From NCBI GenBank assembly GCA_004297445.1, contig SCUK01000025.1, positions 1 to 64,000 on the forward strand: a stretch of 64,000 bases of DNA, given 5' to 3'. The notes beneath the pieces were generated by a model, which was given only the letters and a program-made list of their open reading frames with translations, had not been told where the DNA came from and searched no databases. Of the stretch, positions 9,142 through 17,093 are shown piece after piece (positions within the stretch are counted from its first letter, which is position 1; each line of letters opens with the position of its first letter). The position numbers and the translations under genes were made by a program. The DNA is from Anaerolineae bacterium (lineage in GTDB: Bacteria; Chloroflexota; Anaerolineae; Anaerolineales; UBA11579).

Positions 9142-9843
9142 TCACCGGTCGCCCTCCGTCGGCACATACCCGCCCTCAACCCACGCCTGCCCGTCCGGCC
9201 CCACTTCCTTCTTCCACACTGGCACGATTTCCTTCAACCGGTCAATGCCATAGCGCGCCGCCTCGAACACCCCCGTGTCCCGGTGCCCCGCCGAGCAGGC
9301 GATTAACACCGTCGGCGTGCCCGGCATCAGCCGCCCCACCCGCTGTACGATGGCGATTCCCTCCACGCTCGGCCAGCGCGCCCGGATTTCGTCCGCCACC
9401 TGTTTCATCTTTTCCTCCGCCATCGGCGCATAGGCTTCGTACTCAAGAAATTCAGTCTCATGCCCCTCGCCCCGCGTCGTCTCCGCCCGCACCATCCCGC
9501 TGAAAAAGCATGCCGCCCCGGTCGTCGGCAAGGTGATTGCGGCCAGCAGTTCGTTCATATCCAGTTCATCGTCGGTGATACGAAATATCTCCGGGAACCC
9601 GCTCCCCCCGCTCACCGGCGGAAACAGCGCGATTTCCGCCCCCGCCGGAATCACTTCCCCGTCAAATGCATACTCTTTGTTCACCGCTACCAGCACCGTC
9701 GCACCTGCCAGCGCCGGATAGCGCACTCCCAGCAGACGCTTGAAGTCCGCCACCGTCGTCCCCTCCGGCAGTGTCATCGTCGTCTCCTTCGTCCCCGCCT
9801 TCTCGCGGAACGTCGCAAAAAACAGCACCTTCACTTCATTCAT
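9142..9843 (-). CDS. MoaD-MoaE fusion, molybdopterin synthase
   Basis: Both subunits of molybdopterin synthase in one 233-aa chain. Residues 1-80 are a ubiquitin-like MoaD/ThiS domain ending in the diagnostic Gly-Gly (FPPVSGG). The MoaE catalytic domain follows directly (about 90-233), with the family region [32 protein letters not shown] and the PVWKKE lysine motif. The enzyme adds the dithiolene sulfurs to precursor Z. The start at 9843 overlaps the end of moaC by 8 bases. The fusion buries the Gly-Gly tail that must be a free thiocarboxylate in separate MoaD, so processing is implied. Neighbouring moaC supports the pathway. Confidence 0.92.
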   Translation of the reverse strand: MNEVKVLFFATFREKAGTKETTMTLPEGTTVADFKRLLGVRYPALAGATVLVAVNKEYAFDGEVIPAGAEIALFPPVSGGSGFPEIFRITDDELDMNELLAAITLPTTGAACFFSGMVRAETTRGEGHETEFLEYEAYAPMAEEKMKQVADEIRARWPSVEGIAIVQRVGRLMPGTPTVLIACSAGHRDTGVFEAARYGIDRLKEIVPVWKKEVGPDGQAWVEGGYVPTEGDR

Positions 9844-10330
9844 GTTCAACCGTAACATCCCCGCTCTGCCCGCCGCGCTTCTCCACCAGCCGGATATTCT
9901 GAATCCGCATCGTCTTCTCTGCTGCCTTTGCCATGTCGTAGATCGTCAACGCCGCCACGCTCACCGCCGTCAGCGCCTCCATTTCCACCCCCGTCTTCCC
10001 GGTCGTCTTCGCCGTCGCCGTGATGCGCACCCCCGGTAGCGCCTCATCCAGCTCAAACTCCACCGACACATGGTTCAGAGCCAGCGCGTGGCAGAACGGG
10101 ATTAATTCCGCCGTGCGCTTCGCCCCCGCAATCCCCGCCACCTGCGCCACCGTCAGCACATCGCCTTTCTTCAACGCCCCGGCGCGCACCAGCCGCAGCG
10201 TCTCGGCCAGCATCACCACCTCCCCGCAGGCGGTTGCCGTCCGTTCGGTATCCGGCTTCGCCCCCACGTCCACCATCCGCGCCTTCCCCTGGGCATCAAT
10301 ATGCGAGAGTTCCGGTTTTTTATCCGTCAT
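9836..10330 (-). CDS. moaC: cyclic pyranopterin monophosphate synthase
   Basis: MoaC converts the MoaA product to cyclic pyranopterin monophosphate in molybdenum/tungsten cofactor synthesis. The family blocks LSHID ... [34 protein letters not shown] and [21 protein letters not shown] are all present in 164 aa, the usual size. The ATG at 10330 is only 6 bases after a TATAAT on the minus strand (10342-10337), so the mRNA is probably leaderless. It heads the moaC, moaD-E, thrC, fabF run. The product would serve the aldehyde:ferredoxin oxidoreductase at 23489-25303. Confidence 0.95.
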   Translation of the reverse strand: MTDKKPELSHIDAQGKARMVDVGAKPDTERTATACGEVVMLAETLRLVRAGALKKGDVLTVAQVAGIAGAKRTAELIPFCHALALNHVSVEFELDEALPGVRITATAKTTGKTGVEMEALTAVSVAALTIYDMAKAAEKTMRIQNIRLVEKRGGQSGDVTVEHE

Positions 10331-10336
10331 GCGGGC

Positions 10337-10342
10337 ATTATA
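10337..10342 (-). promoter_or_regulatory. -10 box of moaC, leaderless
   Basis: TATAAT on the minus strand, followed by 6 bases and then the moaC ATG. A transcript starting about 7 bases after the -10 would begin at the start codon. Confidence 0.6.
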
Positions 10343-10421
10343 AAGCGTCCCACCACCAGCCCCAACCACAATGAGCGAATCAAACAACTTTCTGCCCAAG
10401 CGGGGAGACCCCCCCATCCCT

Positions 10422-10427
10422 TATAAT
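10422..10427 (+). promoter_or_regulatory. -10 box of ftsY, leaderless or near-leaderless
   Basis: TATAAT ends 9 bases before the ftsY ATG (10437), leaving no room for a Shine-Dalgarno site. It is divergent to the moaC promoter in the same short intergenic region. Confidence 0.6.
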
Positions 10428-10436
10428 CCCCTCGCC

Positions 10437-11351
10437 ATGCCTGACGCAAAAAACTGGCTCGCCGCACTCGCCCGCACGCGCCAATCCGCCTTTGGCCGCA
10501 TCGCCACACTCTTCGGCGCCACCGAACTCACCGATTCCGCATGGGACGACCTTGAAGCCCTCCTCCTCCAGGCTGACCTCGGCCTCGAAACGGCCACCGC
10601 CCTGCTGAACGACCTCCGGACCCAATCCGCCCAGTTCGGCTGGACCAAGACCGCCCAACTCAAAGACGGCCTCCGCGCCTCTCTGGCCGCCCGACTCCTC
10701 CCCCCGCCGCCCATCACCTGGAATCCGGACGGCCCTACCGTCATCCTCATCGTCGGCGTCAACGGCTCCGGCAAAACCACCACGGCCGCAAAACTCGGCG
10801 CCCGCTATCAGGCCGAGGGCCGCAAAATCCTTCTCGCCGCCGCAGACACCTACCGCGCCGCCGCCATCGAGCAACTCCAGACCTGGGGCCAGCGCCTTAA
10901 CCTGCGGGTCATCGCGGGCCAGCCGGATGGCGACCCTGGCGCCGTCGCCTACGATGCCGTTGCTTCCGCCATCTCCCGCCGCGAAGACATCCTCCTGATA
11001 GACACCGCCGGTCGCCTCCACACCCGCTTTAACCTCATGGAAGAACTGGAGAAAGTTCACCGTGTCGTCGCCAAATCCCTGCCCGGCGCGCCCCACCACA
11101 CCTGGCTGGTGCTGGACGCCACTACCGGCCAGAACGCCCTCCAGCAGGCCCGCGCCTTCAAGGAAGCCGTCGCCGTCACAGGTGTCATCCTCGCCAAGCT
11201 GGACTCGTCCGCCCGCGGCGGCATGGCCTTCGCCATTCATAGCGCCCTCGGCCTCCCCATCCTGTTCGCCGGTCTCGGCGAAGCCCCCGAAGACCTCACC
11301 CCCTTCGACCCCGCCGCCTTCATCCAATCCATCCTCGCAGACTTCGGTTAA
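10437..11351 (+). CDS. ftsY: signal recognition particle receptor FtsY
   Basis: SRP-family GTPase that docks SRP-ribosome complexes at the membrane for co-translational insertion. 304 aa: an N domain (about 1-85, four-helix) and G domain with P-loop [15 protein letters not shown], the [11 protein letters not shown] insertion-box motif, [11 protein letters not shown] (G3), and [11 protein letters not shown] with TKxD replaced by AKLD, as usual in FtsY. The acidic A domain is absent, as in many non-proteobacteria. I chose the ATG at 10437 because the only good -10 box overlaps any longer reading. Confidence 0.95.
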   Translation: MPDAKNWLAALARTRQSAFGRIATLFGATELTDSAWDDLEALLLQADLGLETATALLNDLRTQSAQFGWTKTAQLKDGLRASLAARLLPPPPITWNPDGPTVILIVGVNGSGKTTTAAKLGARYQAEGRKILLAAADTYRAAAIEQLQTWGQRLNLRVIAGQPDGDPGAVAYDAVASAISRREDILLIDTAGRLHTRFNLMEELEKVHRVVAKSLPGAPHHTWLVLDATTGQNALQQARAFKEAVAVTGVILAKLDSSARGGMAFAIHSALGLPILFAGLGEAPEDLTPFDPAAFIQSILADFG

Positions 11352-11377
11352 AATACACTGTCGTGAAGCGATACTCG

Positions 11378-11412
11378 AGAGTCGAAAAGATAGATTCTTC
11401 GCTCGCTCAGAA
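11378..11412. repeat. short intergenic repeat-like sequence
   Basis: The stretch GATTCTTCGCTCGCTCAGAA followed by TGACA (within about 11390-11415), with an imperfect inverted element before it, resembles a short sequence I recall as dispersed in intergenic DNA of several bacterial genomes. Only one copy is seen in this window, so the repeat status rests on recollection. Confidence 0.3.
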
Positions 11413-11500
11413 TGACAATTGAAGCATGGCCTCCAATAATGTCAACAGAACCTGATTACCGATTACGAATTACCCTCTTTGAAAGTGAGGCGCCGACCCC

Positions 11501-12602
11501 ATGCAAGACCTGATTGACCGCATCCAGACCTGCGAAGAAAAAATCCAGGCCCTCCTGGTGGGCCTTTGACCTCCCCCGCCAGGAAGCAGACCTGAACGCC
11601 TTCGAAACTGAGTCGCAACAACCCGGTTTTTGGGATAACCCCACCCACGCCCAGGGCGTGATGAAAAAACTGGCCCGGCTGCAAAAAGAAGTTAGCGCCT
11701 GGCGCTCCCTGCAAACCCGCCTGCGCGAAGCCCGCGAACTGTCCGAACTGGATGACGACAGCATCCGCGCCGACCTCGAAACCGAAATCGCCGACCTCGA
11801 AAAAGAAACCGACCAGCGCGAACTCAAGGCCATGCTTGCCGGCGATTACGACTCTGGCGATGCCCTCCTCAGCATCAACGCCGGCGCTGGCGGCACCGAC
11901 TCGCAGGACTGGTCCGCCATGCTCCTCCGCATGTACCTCCGCTGGGCGGAAGACAGCGGCTACAAAGTGGATGTCCTCGACCAGACCGCCGGTGAAGAAG
12001 CCGGCATCAAATCCGTCACGCTTGCCATCAGCGGCGAATATGCTTACGGCTACCTGAAATCCGAAAAGGGCGTCCACCGCCTCGTGCGCATCTCCCCGTT
12101 CGACAGCAACGCTCGCCGCCACACCTCCTTCACCCAGGTTGAGATTCTCCCCCAGGTCGAGTCGGACGAAGAAATCGAACTTAACATGAACGACGTCAAG
12201 ATCGAGTCCTTCCGCGCCGGCGGCGCTGGCGGCCAGAACGTGCAGAAAAACGACACCGCCATCCGCGTTACCCACATCCCCACCGGCCTGGTCGCCTCCT
12301 GCCAGAACGAACGCAGCCAGACCCAGAACCGCGAAAACGCCCTGCGCGTCCTCAAAGCCCGCCTGCTGGAACTCAAGCGTGAACAGGAAGAAGCCGAAAT
12401 CGCCAAACTCAAGGGCCAGCTGATGAAAAACGAGTGGGGCAGCCAGATTCGCTCCTACGTCCTCCACCCCTACCAGATGGTTAAAGACCACCGCACCGAA
12501 CATGAAGTCGGCAACGCCGCCGGCGTCCTGGATGGCGACCTCGATGGCTTTATCCAGGCCTACCTGCGCATGAACGTCGGCAAGTCCACCGGTGCATCCT
12601 AA
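11501..12602 (+). CDS. prfB: peptide chain release factor 2 with programmed +1 frameshift
   Basis: RF2 terminates translation at UGA and UAA. The coding path is 11501-11566, then a +1 shift skipping base 11567, then 11568-12602 (366 aa, normal length). The shift site is CTT TGA C at 11564-11570 with a G-rich SD-like GGTGGG just upstream, the classic RF2 autoregulation: low RF2 stalls at the in-frame UGA and shifts. After the shift the protein shows the SPF codon-reading tripeptide (ISPFDSNARR) and the GGQ catalytic motif (GGAGGQNVQKND). Without the shift only 22 residues are made. Not a pseudogene. Confidence 0.96.
11558..11570 (+). promoter_or_regulatory. RF2 programmed frameshift site
   Basis: GTGGGCCTTTGAC: the CTT slippery codon, the in-frame TGA stop (11567-11569) and the following C match the conserved prfB recoding site. 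A GGTGGG immediately upstream can act as the internal Shine-Dalgarno-like stimulator. Confidence 0.93.
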
Positions 12603-12710
12603 GCATCGGGGGGCAATGTTTGGGATTGGTCGCTTAACCCATGTTGGCGAAAGAGCTTCAGAACACCGGCACGGCAGCACCCCGGCACGTTTTCTTATTG
12701 TTTGCGCATC

Positions 12711-12739
12711 TTGACACAAATGCCCCACTTGGCTATAAT
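12711..12739 (+). promoter_or_regulatory. sigma-70 promoter for rpmF
   Basis: A consensus TTGACA (12711-12716), 17-bp spacer and consensus TATAAT (12734-12739). The start site would fall near 12746, giving a leader of about 60 bases to rpmF. One of the strongest promoters in the window, as expected for a ribosomal protein. Confidence 0.9.
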
Positions 12740-12806
12740 CCTCCAGTCCGTCAAACGGCGGGCTTTGTGTCTTGAAACCGCAATCATTAAACAAGGAACG
12801 TAGAAA

Positions 12807-12992
12807 ATGACGCCTCTTCCAAAACGAAAACTTAGCAAAGGCCGCCGCGACCGCCGCCGCGCCCATGACGCCCTTAAATCCCGCAACCTCGTGGCCTGCC
12901 CCAACTGCAACGAGATGCGCCTTCCGCACTGCATGTGCCCCACCTGCGGGTACTACAAAGGCCGCGAGATTAAGGCCATCGAACGCAAGTAA
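12807..12992 (+). CDS. rpmF: 50S ribosomal protein L32
   Basis: 61-aa L32: basic N-terminus (PLPKRKLSKGRRDRRRAHDAL) and a zinc ribbon with CPNC and CPTC. The four cysteines are retained, so this is the zinc-binding form rather than the Cys-minus paralog. A consensus promoter lies upstream and a hairpin terminator directly downstream. It precedes fabD and fabG, a version of the widespread rpmF-plsX-fab arrangement with plsX moved elsewhere (28086). Confidence 0.97.
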   Translation: MTPLPKRKLSKGRRDRRRAHDALKSRNLVACPNCNEMRLPHCMCPTCGYYKGREIKAIERK

Positions 12993-12996
12993 CCAG

Positions 12997-13020
12997 AGAC
13001 CCGCAGAAATGCGGGTCTTT
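12997..13020 (+). terminator. intrinsic terminator after rpmF
   Basis: 8-bp stem AGACCCGC (12997-13004) with GCGGGTCT (13011-13018), loop AGAAAT, followed by a short T-rich tract. Confidence 0.82.
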
Positions 13021-13057
13021 CATTTAACGGCAATGCGCATCCCCCAACCGCCGCTCG

Positions 13058-13066
13058 TGTTATAAC
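13058..13066 (+). promoter_or_regulatory. extended -10 promoter of fabD, leaderless
   Basis: TGTTATAAC is an extended -10 (TGn plus TATAAC). It ends 7 bases before the fabD ATG at 13074, so the transcript should start at or next to the start codon. Confidence 0.55.
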
Positions 13067-13073
13067 CGTCATT

Positions 13074-14027
13074 ATGAATCTGGACCCAAAAACCACCGCG
13101 TTTGTTTTCCCCGGACAGGGCTCGCAAAAAGTCGGTATGGGCAAGGAACTGGCCGCCCAATTCCCCCCAGCCCGAGAGGCCTTTGAGCAGGCGGACTCAA
13201 TCCTCGGCCGCTCCCTTTCCTCCCTGAGCTGGGGCGGCCCGGAAGAGTCGCTCAACGAGACCACCAACACCCAACCCGCCCTTTTCGTCCATTCCATCGC
13301 CGCGCTGCGGGTCTTCCAATCGGAGTTTCCGGATTTCCAGCCGGCCTTCATGGCCGGGCATTCGCTGGGCGAACTCAGCGCTCTGGCCGCCGCTGCCGCC
13401 CTATCTTTTGAGGCCGGTTTACGCCTCGTCCAGCGCCGCGGCGAACTCATGAAGCGTGCCGGCGAAACCTCCCCCGGCGGCATGGCCGCAATCCTCGGGC
13501 TGGACATCGCCCAGGTGGATGCGATTTGCACATCGGCCAGCCAGGGCACTGAAACTGTCCAGGTCGCCAACGATAACTGCCCCGGCCAGATTGTCATCTC
13601 CGGCTATGCGCCAGCCGTAGACCGCGCCATAGAAGCTGCCAAAACCGCCGGTGCCCGCCGCGCCATGCCACTCGCCGTCAGTATCGCCGCCCACTCCAGC
13701 CTCATGGCCTCGGCCCAGGCAGACTTTTCAACCGCCGTTCAAGCCAGCGGCATCCGGAATCCCGCCGTCCCCGTCATTGGCAATGTTCACGCCAAGCCGC
13801 TCGCTTCCGTGAACGATATCCAGGCAGACCTCGCGGCCCAACTCACCAGCCGCGTTCGCTGGACCGAAACCATCGAATACCTCAAAGCCCAGGGTGTCAC
13901 CGCCTATGTAGAAATCGGCACGGGCAACGTCCTCGGTGGCCTCATCAAACGCATACACGCAGAGTCCAGTCGCTATGCCTTCGGTGAACCCGCGGATATC
14001 GAATCTCTCCAGAAACCGGTCGAATAG
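13074..14027 (+). CDS. fabD: malonyl-CoA:ACP transacylase
   Basis: Loads malonyl units from CoA onto acyl carrier protein for fatty-acid synthesis. The family start FVFPGQGSQKVGMG (about residues 11-24), the nucleophile Ser in GHSLGE (about 101-106), the Arg region (QRRGELM) and the catalytic His in SIAAHSSLM are present in 317 aa. Followed by fabG. No acpP or fabH is in the window. No Shine-Dalgarno precedes the ATG, consistent with a leaderless message. Confidence 0.95.
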   Translation: MNLDPKTTAFVFPGQGSQKVGMGKELAAQFPPAREAFEQADSILGRSLSSLSWGGPEESLNETTNTQPALFVHSIAALRVFQSEFPDFQPAFMAGHSLGELSALAAAAALSFEAGLRLVQRRGELMKRAGETSPGGMAAILGLDIAQVDAICTSASQGTETVQVANDNCPGQIVISGYAPAVDRAIEAAKTAGARRAMPLAVSIAAHSSLMASAQADFSTAVQASGIRNPAVPVIGNVHAKPLASVNDIQADLAAQLTSRVRWTETIEYLKAQGVTAYVEIGTGNVLGGLIKRIHAESSRYAFGEPADIESLQKPVE

Positions 14028-14105
14028 CCATCCACAGGCAAAATCGTCCGAATTTACCCGGATCGGGTAGTCATTTGTCACTGAGATGCCATGGGGGACA
14101 GTTGG

Positions 14106-14111
14106 TATAAT
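14106..14111 (+). promoter_or_regulatory. -10 box of fabG
   Basis: TATAAT, 29 bases before the fabG ATG; GAGGTGA serves as ribosome-binding site at about 14129-14135. No clear -35, so strength is uncertain. Confidence 0.55.
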
Positions 14112-14140
14112 ACCCATAACTCGAATGTTGAGGTGATTGC

Positions 14141-14893
14141 ATGTCCCAATCGTTGGAAGGCCGGGTGGCGGTTGTCACCGGCGGCTCCCGCGGCATCGGC
14201 AAGGCCATTGCGCTGTTACTGGCAGAACGCGGCGCAAATGTCCTCGTTAACTATGTCAGTTCATCAAAAGCCGCCGATGAGGTTGTAAGCGCCATTGAGA
14301 AATTGGGGCGCAAGGTTCTGGCTGTACAGGCCAATGTCGCCGAAGTGGAGGCTGCCAACAACCTGGTCAAGGCCGCCATTGACACCTTTGGGCAAATCGA
14401 CATTCTGGTCAACAACGCCGGTATCACCCGGGACATGCTGATCATGATGATGTCAGAAGCCGATTGGGATGATGTGATTGATACCAACCTCAAGGGTACG
14501 TTTAACTGCTCCAAGGCCGCCGTCCGCTCCATGATGCGCAAACGCTACGGTCGCATTATCAATATTTCATCTGTCTCTGGCCAGATAGGCAATGCCGGGC
14601 AGACCAACTACTCCGCTTCCAAAGCCGGGCAGATTGGCTTCACCAAGGCCCTCGCCCGCGAAGTAGCCGCGCGCAACATCACAGTCAACGCCATTGCCGC
14701 CGGCTATGTGGATACAGAGATTTGGGCCAATGTGCCCCAGGAAGCTCAAGCCGCCATGCAGGGGATGATTCCGCTTGGTCGAGTTGGACTTCCCGAAGAC
14801 ATCGCCTACGCCGTAGCTTTCCTCGCCAGCGAAGAAGCTGCCTACATCACCGGCCAGGTATTGGCCGTGGATGGCGGCATGGCGATGTTCTAG
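14141..14893 (+). CDS. fabG: 3-oxoacyl-ACP reductase
   Basis: NADPH-dependent SDR that reduces beta-ketoacyl-ACP in each elongation cycle. 250 aa with TGGSRGIGKA cofactor motif, NNAG (residues near 89), catalytic Ser in SSVSGQIGNAG, Tyr-x3-Lys in YSASKAG, and the C-terminal ITGQVLAVDGGMAM. Directly downstream of fabD with its own -10 box. Its stop is followed 23 bases later by the Asp23/Gls24 gene, so it probably leads the fabG, gls24, nusB, tatA/B, tatC transcription unit. Confidence 0.95.
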   Translation: MSQSLEGRVAVVTGGSRGIGKAIALLLAERGANVLVNYVSSSKAADEVVSAIEKLGRKVLAVQANVAEVEAANNLVKAAIDTFGQIDILVNNAGITRDMLIMMMSEADWDDVIDTNLKGTFNCSKAAVRSMMRKRYGRIINISSVSGQIGNAGQTNYSASKAGQIGFTKALAREVAARNITVNAIAAGYVDTEIWANVPQEAQAAMQGMIPLGRVGLPEDIAYAVAFLASEEAAYITGQVLAVDGGMAMF

Positions 14894-14916
14894 GACGAAA
14901 CAGGATACAAACTCGA

Positions 14917-15276
14917 ATGACCATCTCTGAAAGTACACGCCCGCCCGGCAAAACCACCATCGCCCCGGATGTCCTGTTGGACATTGCCCGCCTGACCACC
15001 CTGGGGATTACCGGAGTCAGCCAACTAGCCACTTCGCAGGCAATGGCGCGGCTTTTCCAGGGCGGGCATCAAAGCAGCGGGGTGCGCGTGTTAATCGATG
15101 ACAACCGTGTTGATGTCGATATTCGCGTCATACTCTTTCCAGACCACAACTTGCGGCAGGTCAGCCGCGATATCCAGAACAGCGTGGCCCGCGCCATCAA
15201 CGATATGGTCGGCATGGAAATCGGCCGGGTCAACATCCACATCGAAGATATCGACTACGGAATCCAGGAGTCCTGA
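14917..15276 (+). CDS. Asp23/Gls24 family envelope stress protein
   Basis: 119-aa member of the Asp23/Gls24 family (alkaline-shock proteins in Firmicutes, often membrane-associated). The conserved core is visible: IAPDVLLDIARLTTLGITGVSQ near the start and the middle VDVDIRVILFP followed by VSRDIQNSVARAINDMVGMEIGRVNIHIEDIDY. It lies directly before nusB, the same order found widely in Gram-positive-type genomes. Function at the molecular level is not settled. Confidence 0.88.
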   Translation: MTISESTRPPGKTTIAPDVLLDIARLTTLGITGVSQLATSQAMARLFQGGHQSSGVRVLIDDNRVDVDIRVILFPDHNLRQVSRDIQNSVARAINDMVGMEIGRVNIHIEDIDYGIQES

Positions 15277-15286
15277 ACCCGCCGCT

Positions 15287-15775
15287 ATGAAATCCCGTAC
15301 CAAGGCACGCAGCGTTGCCTTGCAGGCACTTTACGAAATCGATCTAACCGAACATGCTGTTGGCCAGGTTCTGCAGGAACGCCTGGCCGACACGCCTCTG
15401 GAAGACCGGCTGGATGAGTTCACGCGTGCCATCGTGGTCGGGGTCTTCCCCTTGCGCGAAATCCTGGATCATCATCTGGCAGAACACGCGCCGGAATGGC
15501 CCATCGATCAAATCTCCATCATTGACCGCAATCTATTGAGAATTGCCCTCTGGGAGTTTGCCGTTAGCAACGAGACCCCGGTTAAGGTAGCCATCAATGA
15601 GGCTGTAGAGCTGGCAAAGGTATACGGTACCGATAGTTCGCCGCGCTTCGTGAATGGCGTCCTGGGCAGTCTTGCCGCAAAGGAACACGAATTGCGTCAG
15701 GACTTGCTCGATGCCATTGCCAAACTACCACAGACCACGGACCGGGTAGATCTGCCGCCCGATATGGGAGAGTGA
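15287..15775 (+). CDS. nusB: transcription antitermination factor NusB
   Basis: All-helical RNA-binding protein that binds boxA with NusE (S10) for rRNA antitermination. 162 aa; family pattern RTKARSVALQALYEID at the N-terminus, DRNLLRIALWEFAV and PVKVAINEAVELAKVYGTDSSPRFVNGVLGSL near the C-terminus. The start ATG at 15287 is 10 bases after the Gls24 stop. The C-terminal 20 residues past the usual end are variable and acidic. Confidence 0.95.
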   Translation: MKSRTKARSVALQALYEIDLTEHAVGQVLQERLADTPLEDRLDEFTRAIVVGVFPLREILDHHLAEHAPEWPIDQISIIDRNLLRIALWEFAVSNETPVKVAINEAVELAKVYGTDSSPRFVNGVLGSLAAKEHELRQDLLDAIAKLPQTTDRVDLPPDMGE

Positions 15776-15776
15776 T

Positions 15777-16172
15777 ATGGATTTTCTAGGAGTTGGTGTT
15801 CCTGAAATCCTGGTTATTGTCGTCCTCGCGCTCATCATTATCGGACCGCGCGAGATGGTGAAGGTGAGTCGTACGATTGGCGAGTTCCTCCGCAAAGTGA
15901 TGACCAGTGATGCCTGGCGTGCGGTACAACGCGCTTCTCAGGAAATGCGTACGTTGCCGAATCGATTGGCGCGCGAGTCCGGGCTTCAGGACATCCAGCG
16001 GGAACTCGGCGACACCAACCGGGCAATGAAACCCATCAGTTCACCCACCCCAACCAATCAAGCCGCAGGTTTCGGGGAAGAGGTCAAGTTGGACGCGTGG
16101 GTCAACAAACCTGAAAACAATCCTCCAGTGGACTCAAACAACTCCGGGATAGCTGAGACTAAAGAAGGCTGA
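15777..16172 (+). CDS. TatA/TatB family Tat translocase subunit
   Basis: 131 aa: a single N-terminal transmembrane helix (about 5-25; VGVPEILVIVVLALIIIGP), the Gly-Pro hinge, an amphipathic helix (REMVKVSRTIGEFLRKVM) and a long polar tail. It would form the pore or signal-relay part of the twin-arginine export system with the adjacent tatC. The Glu at position 10 and the length beyond 100 aa lean towards TatB, but single-subunit systems make TatA versus TatB unresolved. Starts 1 base after nusB. Confidence 0.88.
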   Translation: MDFLGVGVPEILVIVVLALIIIGPREMVKVSRTIGEFLRKVMTSDAWRAVQRASQEMRTLPNRLARESGLQDIQRELGDTNRAMKPISSPTPTNQAAGFGEEVKLDAWVNKPENNPPVDSNNSGIAETKEG

Positions 16173-16173
16173 C

Positions 16174-17085
16174 GTGAAGCGTTTTCGAACATGGGTATGG
16201 CGAGTGCTGACCGCCCCCTTCCGCTGGCTGGGGCGCGGGCTTCGGTTTCTGGCGCTCCGCTCACCCCTTCGGGAATTCTTCATTCCTGAAGAAGAAGATA
16301 CCCCGATTCTGGATACCATCAGCCGCGCCGCCCAACAACCCGGCGACTTCCTTTCCGGCCTGATCGTTCACCTGGACGCGCTTCGCAAGCACCTGCTTCG
16401 GATAGTCCTGGCTCTTGTCTTCACTTCATCAATTGCACTTGTCTTCATGAACCAGATTCTGGGCTGGCTGGCCGCGCCCATCGGCGGAATCGGGTCGCTT
16501 CAGGCGATTGAAGTCACGGAACCGGTTAGCGTCGTCATGCGCGTGGCCTTACTGATTGGCTTTACCGCCGCCCTCCCCTACATCGTCTTTGAGGTACTGC
16601 GGTTCATGGCCCCCGGCCTGTCAATGCGGGCACGCTGGTTCGGCCTGGCGGCCATCCCCGTCGTCACGCTCTTTTTCCTGGGCGGTATGGCCTTTACCTA
16701 TTACTATATGCTGGACCCCGCTCTGGATGTGTTGCTGAACTTCTTCGGCATTACCACCGTCGCCCGACCTGCCTCTTACATAAAGTTTGTCACCGGCCTG
16801 ATGTTCTGGATCGGCATCTGCTTTGAATTCCCGATCGTTTCCTATGTCCTATCTGCAATGGGTATTCTGAAAGCCCGCATGCTACGGGAAAACTGGCGTG
16901 TGGCATTCATCTTGCTCACCGTATTGGCAGCGATGATTACGCCAACGGTCGACCCGTTGAACATGATGATCGTCCTACTTCCTCTATGGATACTTTACGG
17001 CTTAAGCATCTTCATGGCAGCGCTCGGTGGGTTGGGCCACACGCGCCGCCAACAACGGCTGGGCAATCCGGAACTCCAATCCTGA
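16174..17085 (+). CDS. tatC: atypical Tat translocase subunit TatC
   Basis: Six-helix TatC-fold protein, 303 aa with a GTG start one base after tatA/B. The canonical core begins near residue 62 (GLIVHLDALRKHLLR); the first 60 residues are an unusual extension with a basic amphipathic segment. Core landmarks include MAPGL, MAFTYYYMLDP, FWIGICFEFP and MITPTVDPLNM. Two glutamates that bind the twin-arginine motif in E. coli TatC (E15 and E103) align here with Ala69 and the Ala of SMRARW, while the transmembrane Glu (FEFP) is kept. Signal recognition may therefore differ. The family call itself is firm. Confidence 0.9.
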   Translation: MKRFRTWVWRVLTAPFRWLGRGLRFLALRSPLREFFIPEEEDTPILDTISRAAQQPGDFLSGLIVHLDALRKHLLRIVLALVFTSSIALVFMNQILGWLAAPIGGIGSLQAIEVTEPVSVVMRVALLIGFTAALPYIVFEVLRFMAPGLSMRARWFGLAAIPVVTLFFLGGMAFTYYYMLDPALDVLLNFFGITTVARPASYIKFVTGLMFWIGICFEFPIVSYVLSAMGILKARMLRENWRVAFILLTVLAAMITPTVDPLNMMIVLLPLWILYGLSIFMAALGGLGHTRRQQRLGNPELQS

Positions 17086-17093
17086 ACCGGCTC

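Noticed and set aside
10380..11327. A long antisense open frame opposite ftsY
   Set aside because: Its sequence is Gly/Glu-rich low-complexity typical of reading a GC-rich gene backwards; ftsY on the other strand has all GTPase motifs.
11501..11569. prfB as a pseudogene broken by an early stop
   Set aside because: The stop lies in the exact conserved RF2 recoding context CTT-TGA-C, and the protein resumes in the +1 frame with all motifs.
11463..12929. A 488-codon antisense frame opposite prfB and rpmF
   Set aside because: Its product is Gly/Ala/Phe-rich with no domain, and it lies over two firm genes.
14094..14104. Short match GGGACAGTTG also found near 26692
   Set aside because: A single 10-base match in a 64-kb window is not evidence of a repeat family.
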